This document shows, in pieces, positions 13,069-18,469 of a stretch of DNA of 18,469 nt. A program made the translations under genes and the position numbers. The notes below the pieces were generated by a model that saw only the letters and a list, made by a program, of their open reading frames with translations, was not told the origin of the DNA and ran no database searches. How positions within the stretch are numbered: position 1 is the first letter of the stretch; each line of letters begins with the position of its first letter. The stretch spans positions 1-18,469 of the forward strand of contig JALVTI010000155.1 in assembly GCA_027035985.1 (NCBI GenBank). Direction: 5' to 3'. Source of the DNA: Aquificales bacterium (lineage in GTDB: Bacteria > Aquificota > Aquificia > Aquificales > QOAS01).

Positions 13069-15468
13069 ATGGTGATGGCATTCGTTTCTCCCGTAGAGAT
13101 GGGAAAACCCCAACTCCCGGAGGAGTTGGTTTTAAATACCGTCCCCTTAAGGGATTTGGTAGTCTTCCCCCACGTTTCCACCCCTTTATTGATAGGGAGA
13201 CCCTTTTCCATAGAAGCGGTCCGCAGGGCTTGGGAAAGCAACAAGCTCCTCTTTCTTCCCGTTCAATACGACAAGGACAAGGAGGAGGTCGGGGAAGAGG
13301 ATATATCCAAAGTGGGAACGGTAGCCCGCCTTCTACGCATAGCGACGGTAGAGGATAACCGTCTAAAGATTGTGGTCGAAGGATTGGCAAGGGGTGAGGC
13401 GGAAAAGTATTTCTTCGACGATGTGATAACGGCGAAGGTGAAAGTTCTCAAGGAGGAGGTTCCCCAGCTTTCCCCCGAAGACAGGGCTCTCATACAGGAG
13501 ATTAAAGACCTTCTCGATAGGGCGGTCGCCTACGGGAAACGGATTATCCCCGATATGCTCTATACGATAAAGAGCGAGGATAACCCGGTTAAGTTTGCCG
13601 ACCTGGTTGCGTCCGTTTTAGACCTCAAAACGGAAGAGGCGTTAAAACTTTTGGAAACCAAAGACCTCAAAGAGAGATTGAAACTCATACACCAATACCT
13701 CTATAGGGAGGTAAATCTCCTCGAACTCCAACAGAAGATAAGGGAACAAGCCCGTCGTACTATGGAGAAGGAACAAAAGGAATACTTCCTCCGCCACCAG
13801 CTCAAGGCGATACAGGAGGAATTGGGCGTCGGAAAAAATCCCGAAGTGGAGGAGTATAGGAAAAAGCTTGCGAAACTGAAACTCCCCAAGGAGATAAGGG
13901 AACAGATTGAAAAGGAGATAGAGCGCCTCGAGAGACTCCACCCCGACAGCGCCGAGGCGGGCGTTTTGAGGACGTGGCTCGACTGGGTTCTCGACCTGCC
14001 TTGGAATAAGAGAACCAGAGACCGCTACGACCTAAAGAGGGCTAAGGAAATTCTCGACAGAGACCACTACGATTTGGAGAAGATAAAGGAGCGTATCATC
14101 GAATACCTCGCCGTTAGGAAGTTGACCAGGGGTAAAACGAAGGGGCCCATCCTCCTCTTTGCGGGTCCCCCCGGAGTGGGTAAAACTTCGTTGGGTAAAT
14201 CGATAGCGAAAGCCCTCGGGAGAAAGTTTGCCCGTATATCCCTGGGCGGTGTTAGGGATGAAGCGGAAATCAGGGGGCACCGCCGCACCTACGTTGGCGC
14301 CATGCCGGGCAAAATCATGCAGGCTATCAAACGGGTCGGCGTTAAGAACCCGGTTCTCATGCTCGACGAAATAGACAAGATGGCGGTTTCCTTCCAGGGA
14401 GACCCGGCGGCGGCGCTACTCGAGGTTTTAGACCCCGAGCAGAACAAAAATTTTGTCGACCATTACATAAACCTCCCCTTCGACCTATCGGAGGTTATAT
14501 TCATCTGCACCGCAAATAGGTTGGACACCATTCCCCTCCCGCTACTCGATAGGATGGAGGTTCTACGCCTCTCGGGCTACTCGGAGGAGGAGAAGCTCGA
14601 AATCGCCAAGCGTCACCTAATACCCAAACTGATACCGGAACACGGGTTAAAGCCGGAGGAGGTTCGGTTTACCGACGAGGCAATTCTCGAAATCATCCGC
14701 CGCTATACCCACGAGGCTGGGGTCAGAAACCTGCAGAGACAAATCGGTGCGGTTTTGAGGAAGTTGGCGGTGAAAAAACTCGAAGGGAAAAAGCCTCCAT
14801 TTGTGGTTACCCCCGAATTGGTTAGGAAGCTCTTGGGAACCCCCCGTTATATACCCTCCAAAAAGGAAAAGCCGTTGGTCGGAGTTGTTACCGGTCTCGC
14901 GTGGACGGAATTGGGCGGCGAAATTATGTTTATCGAAGCGATTAAGATGAAGGGTAAGGGGCGCCTCACCCTAACTGGGAAGCTGGGTGAAGTAATGAAA
15001 GAGAGCGCGCAAACCGCCCTGTCCTATATAAGGGCTAACGCCGAAAAATACGGAATAGATCCGGAAATGTTTGACAAATATGACGTCCACATACACGTTC
15101 CCGAGGCGGCTATACCCAAAGATGGACCCTCGGCAGGAGTCGCGCTCGCAACCGCCTTGAGGTCGCTATTCACCAATACCCCCGTTAGGAATGACATAGC
15201 CATGACGGGTGAGATTACCCTTATCGGTGAGGTTCTCCCCGTAGGGGGTATTAAGGAGAAAATTCTCGCCGCAAAGAGGGCGGGGATATACGAAGTGATA
15301 CTCCCCAAAGAGAATGAAAAGGAGGTTATGGAAGACCTTCCCGAATTCGTCAGGGAAAAGATGAAGTTCCACTTTGTGGACAACGTCGAGCAGGTTTTCG
15401 ACCTCGCCCTGGTAAAAGAAGGGGAAAACCAACCCCAAGGGGAGAATAAGGAAAACAAACCTTCCTAA
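13069..15468 (+). CDS. lon: ATP-dependent Lon protease (LonA)
   Basis: Cytosolic homohexameric ATP-dependent serine protease that degrades misfolded and regulatory proteins. The 799 residues have the normal LonA layout: an N-terminal substrate-binding domain (from VPLRDLVVFP, about 25-34), a coiled-coil-like helical region (about 210-300, with QQKIREQARRTMEKEQKEYF), the AAA+ module with Walker A GPPGVGKT (366-373) and Walker B MLDEIDKM, and the protease domain. That domain has Ser688 in KDGPSAGVA and Lys731 in GGIKEK; the 43-residue spacing matches the Ser-Lys dyad of known Lons. The tail is short and rich in Glu, Asn and Gln. The start is ATG 13069 or ATG 13075. Neither has a Shine-Dalgarno sequence; TATATT (13052-13057) lies 11 bases before the first. 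No CIRCE-type heat-shock operator is seen. Confidence 0.97.
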   Translation: MVMAFVSPVEMGKPQLPEELVLNTVPLRDLVVFPHVSTPLLIGRPFSIEAVRRAWESNKLLFLPVQYDKDKEEVGEEDISKVGTVARLLRIATVEDNRLKIVVEGLARGEAEKYFFDDVITAKVKVLKEEVPQLSPEDRALIQEIKDLLDRAVAYGKRIIPDMLYTIKSEDNPVKFADLVASVLDLKTEEALKLLETKDLKERLKLIHQYLYREVNLLELQQKIREQARRTMEKEQKEYFLRHQLKAIQEELGVGKNPEVEEYRKKLAKLKLPKEIREQIEKEIERLERLHPDSAEAGVLRTWLDWVLDLPWNKRTRDRYDLKRAKEILDRDHYDLEKIKERIIEYLAVRKLTRGKTKGPILLFAGPPGVGKTSLGKSIAKALGRKFARISLGGVRDEAEIRGHRRTYVGAMPGKIMQAIKRVGVKNPVLMLDEIDKMAVSFQGDPAAALLEVLDPEQNKNFVDHYINLPFDLSEVIFICTANRLDTIPLPLLDRMEVLRLSGYSEEEKLEIAKRHLIPKLIPEHGLKPEEVRFTDEAILEIIRRYTHEAGVRNLQRQIGAVLRKLAVKKLEGKKPPFVVTPELVRKLLGTPRYIPSKKEKPLVGVVTGLAWTELGGEIMFIEAIKMKGKGRLTLTGKLGEVMKESAQTALSYIRANAEKYGIDPEMFDKYDVHIHVPEAAIPKDGPSAGVALATALRSLFTNTPVRNDIAMTGEITLIGEVLPVGGIKEKILAAKRAGIYEVILPKENEKEVMEDLPEFVREKMKFHFVDNVEQVFDLALVKEGENQPQGENKENKPS

Positions 15469-15488
15469 GTTTTTCCCCTTAAATCCCT

Positions 15489-15498
15489 ACCAATTGGT
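15489..15498. promoter_or_regulatory. Palindrome upstream of the RND gene, possible operator
   Basis: ACCAATTGGT is a perfect 10-base palindrome, 14 bases upstream of the -10-like TAAAAT (15513-15518) that precedes the efflux gene. Its position would suit a repressor site. It is short, so chance cannot be excluded. Confidence 0.3.
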
Positions 15499-15527
15499 GG
15501 AAACTGCAGGCTTAAAATACCCCGTTT

Positions 15528-18469
15528 ATGCCCTTTGTTGAATTCGTATTCCGCCGCAAGTATTTGATTTTTGCAATTTTTGCAATACTTGCGGTTTTAG
15601 GCGTTATCGGTTACTTCACCCTACCCCGAAAGCTCTTTCCCGACATAGAGAGACCGCACATTGTGGTCGTCACCCGCTATCCGGGCGCCGATGCCGAAAA
15701 TGTGGCAACCTACGTAACCCTTCCCATCGAAAGGAGACTGCAAACCATTTCCCTCGTTAGGCGGATTACCTCCACATCCGCCGACGGCGTTTCCTCAATA
15801 GATGTCGAGTTCAATTACGGAAAGGATATAAACGTTGCGGCGGTCGATGTTATCAACGAACTGAAAAAGGTCGAGCTCCCTCCGGGGGCTATGTCACCGA
15901 TTATTTTTAAAAAGGACAGTTCCACCCCTCCGGTAATAGTTCTCGCCTTAGCCCCTAAGAAGGGTTCTCACCTATCCCTCGCCGACGTTAGGGAGATAGC
16001 GGAAAACCAAATAAAGGACGAGCTTTTAAGGCTTCCCCACGTTAGGAACGTCGACGTTTTTGGGGGATACCAAAAGGAGATCAGAATCGAATTAGACCTC
16101 AAGAAGTTGAAGGAATATGGTATATCTCCCGCCGATGTGCTTAGGGTAGTTTCCGCCTCCAACAGAAATATACCGATAGGTATTGTCGTAAATCCGAACA
16201 ATCAGCTGACGGTTAAGTTGCTCGGACAGGCTGTTCACGTGGAGCAGGTAAGAAAACTCCATATAACCCCCACGCTCACTTTAGGGGATATAGCGACCGT
16301 TAAGATGGGGCACGCCGACCCGAGAAGCTTTTTCTTCGCCAACGGACATGAGGCGGTTGCCCTCGCCGTTCAGAGGTTGGAAAACGGTGACTATTTGAAA
16401 ACTATTAACGAAGTAGAAAGGTTAATACCCAAACTGCAAAAGGAATATCCCGAAATATCGATAACCGTAGCCGACTCCATGAAAGAGATAACCGAAACTT
16501 CCTTCTACAATATGTTGGAAGTTCTTCGGGATGCCGTCGTTTACACCCTGCTCGTGATGTTCCTATTCCTGGCTAACATCAGACTCACCCTGGGTGTTAT
16601 CTTCTCCATACCCTTCGTCTATATCGGTTCAATCGGTGTAATGAAACTCTTCGGCATCGAGTTCAACATCGTTTCCGAAACGGGTCTTATCCTCGCCCTC
16701 GCCATGCTCGCCGACGACGCGGTTGTCGTTCTCGAGAATATTGAAAGGCACATAACGGAGCTAAAGGAAAATGTCCGCGAAGCGGTTATTAAAGGAACTG
16801 CCGAAGTTATGTTCGCCGTTGCCGGCGGTTCGCTCGCCATAACGGCGGTATTGATGCCCCTATTTTTTGTGGGCGGCTACGCCGGTAAGGTGTTCCACTT
16901 TTTGGTCTCGACCTTAATCATCGCCATTTGGGTATCCTGGTTCGTTTCGGTAACCTTCCTGCCGCTGTTTGCCGCATGGATATTCCGCAAAGGGGAGGTT
17001 AAACCTACAAAACTCGACCTTTGGGTGGAAAAGTATGTAATTCCGATAATAGTTACCCCCTTTAGAAACCTCTACGTAGCTTTGGTTCAAAACTTTGTAA
17101 ACCGTCCGAAGGTTTTGCCCCTCTATATGGTCGCGATAATGCTACTCTTCGTGCTGTCGGCGAGGTTGGTAATTCCTGTCCTCGGGAAGGATACCATGCC
17201 CCCGATGGACACCGGTATCCTAACCGGTCAGATACAACTCGACTCTCAGCTTTCCTACCACCAGGTGGAAAAAATAGCCCAAAAGATTACCGAAATATTG
17301 AAAGAGGAGAAGAAGCACGGCTTAGAGCGCTATTACATAGCCTTCGGAACGGAACCGGGGGTTATAACCATAGGTGGTGGAGGAACTATTCAAAATGCCC
17401 ACATAGTTCTCACCTATGTTGACCGTTTTCATCGAAAGGAGACCATTTGGGATATAGAACACCGTTTGATGAAAAAAATAGGCTCCATCGAAGGGGTTAA
17501 ACAGATATCCTTAGTCGCCCAAGGAGCAACACCCCTATCCTCTATCAAGGGAACCGTTGACACCATCCTTTTGGGGGACAAATACGAAGAGCTATACCCC
17601 TATGCGGAAAAACTCTATTACCTCTACCACAACATAAAGGGTGCATCTTCGGTAACCCTCGGTTGGGCTCCCGACAACCTCGAGGTTCAATTCATTCCCA
17701 ACTTCGAGGAGATGAGATATTACGGAGTAACCCTCGCCCAAATCGCGGAACAAATGGCCACCGCGGTTAACGGAAGGGTTTCCTCCACCTTTATAGTGCC
17801 CAACGAAACACCCCTCCCGGTAGTGGTTCAATTTCGTGCGGAAGACAGAAAGGATATAGACTCCTTAAGGAGTTTGGTTATAAAAACTCCTAAAGGATTG
17901 GTTCCTTTAACCCAACTTGGAAGGTTAGAGATAAAACCCAATACCCCAATCATCACAAGGGAAGACCTAAAGTATTCAATCGATGTTCTGGTTCAAAAAG
18001 ATACTGCCCCCTCCTCCTTGGTGATAATGCAGGCTCACAAGATTAACGCCCAATTTAGGAAACAGCTACCCCCCGATATAGGTATCGTCGATAAGGGTGA
18101 ATTTGAAACTATGAAGGAAGCCCTTAGCAAAATGGCTATATCTTTCCTGATAGGTGCCATTTTCGCCTATGCCGTTTTGGTGGTTGCCTTCGAATCTCTC
18201 AGCGCACCGTTTGCGATAATCCTCTCCATTCCTCTGGCGGCTATGGGTAGTATGTGGTTCCTGCTCTTTGGCGGACAGCACCGCTGCGCCCCCGCGATGA
18301 TGGGGCTTATCCTCGTCTCCGGTATCATCATCAGAAACGCCATACTACTAATCGACTTCGCCGAAGACTTCATGAAACGTTACGGGGACATACGCAAAGC
18401 CCTAGTCGAAGCCGTTAGGGTTAGAACCCGCCCCGTCCTGATGACCGCCTTCGCCACCATAGCGGGACT
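15528..18469 (+). CDS. RND-family efflux transporter permease (3' end outside window)
   Basis: Inner-membrane proton-driven exporter of the AcrB/CusA superfamily. About 980 codons are open, with no stop before the right edge. The first residues MPFVEFVFRRKYLI lead into TM1, then LPRKLFPDIERP and the porter domain. TM2-TM6 start near LLVMFLFLANIRLTLG. TM4 carries the proton-relay pair D396-D397 in ALAMLADDAVVVLENIE. After a cytoplasmic linker the second half repeats the plan (LVIPVLGKDTMPPMDTG, later GIIIRNAILLIDF and RTRPVLMTAFATIAG). The substrate class (drugs or metals) cannot be told by eye. No adaptor or outer-membrane channel gene lies upstream; they could follow. The start has no Shine-Dalgarno sequence, with TAAAAT 9 bases before ATG. 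The gene lies 59 bases after lon. Confidence 0.92.
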   Translation, partial: MPFVEFVFRRKYLIFAIFAILAVLGVIGYFTLPRKLFPDIERPHIVVVTRYPGADAENVATYVTLPIERRLQTISLVRRITSTSADGVSSIDVEFNYGKDINVAAVDVINELKKVELPPGAMSPIIFKKDSSTPPVIVLALAPKKGSHLSLADVREIAENQIKDELLRLPHVRNVDVFGGYQKEIRIELDLKKLKEYGISPADVLRVVSASNRNIPIGIVVNPNNQLTVKLLGQAVHVEQVRKLHITPTLTLGDIATVKMGHADPRSFFFANGHEAVALAVQRLENGDYLKTINEVERLIPKLQKEYPEISITVADSMKEITETSFYNMLEVLRDAVVYTLLVMFLFLANIRLTLGVIFSIPFVYIGSIGVMKLFGIEFNIVSETGLILALAMLADDAVVVLENIERHITELKENVREAVIKGTAEVMFAVAGGSLAITAVLMPLFFVGGYAGKVFHFLVSTLIIAIWVSWFVSVTFLPLFAAWIFRKGEVKPTKLDLWVEKYVIPIIVTPFRNLYVALVQNFVNRPKVLPLYMVAIMLLFVLSARLVIPVLGKDTMPPMDTGILTGQIQLDSQLSYHQVEKIAQKITEILKEEKKHGLERYYIAFGTEPGVITIGGGGTIQNAHIVLTYVDRFHRKETIWDIEHRLMKKIGSIEGVKQISLVAQGATPLSSIKGTVDTILLGDKYEELYPYAEKLYYLYHNIKGASSVTLGWAPDNLEVQFIPNFEEMRYYGVTLAQIAEQMATAVNGRVSSTFIVPNETPLPVVVQFRAEDRKDIDSLRSLVIKTPKGLVPLTQLGRLEIKPNTPIITREDLKYSIDVLVQKDTAPSSLVIMQAHKINAQFRKQLPPDIGIVDKGEFETMKEALSKMAISFLIGAIFAYAVLVVAFESLSAPFAIILSIPLAAMGSMWFLLFGGQHRCAPAMMGLILVSGIIIRNAILLIDFAEDFMKRYGDIRKALVEAVRVRTRPVLMTAFATIAG

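Noticed and set aside
1..18469. CRISPR array, insertion sequence or prophage
   Set aside because: No regularly spaced repeats, transposase, integrase or phage-like genes were seen on either strand.

Overview
The window looks like a chromosomal stretch from a thermophilic, chemolithoautotrophic bacterium of the Aquificota type. I infer this from gene content and style, not from any search. The markers are a carbamoyl-phosphate synthase large subunit present only as its N-terminal half (a split known from Aquifex), a two-subunit 2-oxoacid:ferredoxin oxidoreductase of the kind used in the reductive TCA cycle, a Thi4-type thiazole synthase lacking the sacrificial cysteine (known from anaerobic, sulfide-rich habitats, including Thermovibrio), heavy use of AGG for arginine, and very tight gene packing. 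No gap between genes exceeds about 200 bases, so there are no long empty stretches.

Layout. 1-110: C-terminal tail of a membrane protein. 154-735: hisB (+), ending in a 4-base convergent overlap with a GlcF-like iron-sulfur protein (-, 732-2012). 2176-4238: a rightward group of an FprA/ODP-type metallo-beta-lactamase protein, a secreted protein of unknown function with an internal duplication, and a SLOG/TIGR00725 nucleotide-binding protein whose start overlaps the secreted gene's stop. A bidirectional terminator follows. 7458-4318 (-): an unknown helical protein, the split carB N-half, a terminator, then a Thi4 gene with a structured leader. 7499-8008: a lone AT-rich minor-pilin-like gene overlapping rsmE tail to tail. 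8850-11729: korA-korB, with a promoter, an attenuator-like leader and a strong terminator. 12828-11785 (-): a pseudaminic acid synthase. 12894-12987: tRNA-Ser(CGA). 13069-15468: lon. 15528-end: a truncated RND efflux permease.

How the genes fit together. KorAB would supply 2-oxoglutarate by reductive carboxylation. HisB, CarB-N and Thi4 are biosynthetic enzymes expected in a prototrophic autotroph. RsmE and Lon are housekeeping. The MBL protein would deal with O2 or NO, and the RND pump with export. PseI and the pilin belong to cell-surface structures whose other genes lie elsewhere.

Most notable signals. (i) The ribosome-binding sites of thi4, korA and korB each sit in a small hairpin of the form ACCT-N(4-6)-AGGT. 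(ii) The korA leader has alternative pairings ending in a T-run. (iii) A second structured element lies in the thi4 leader. (iv) Several other genes lack a Shine-Dalgarno sequence but carry a -10-like hexamer about 8-11 bases before ATG, suggesting leaderless transcripts. (v) The group at 2176-4238 joins three proteins whose common purpose I do not recognise. I saw no CRISPR array, transposase or prophage.
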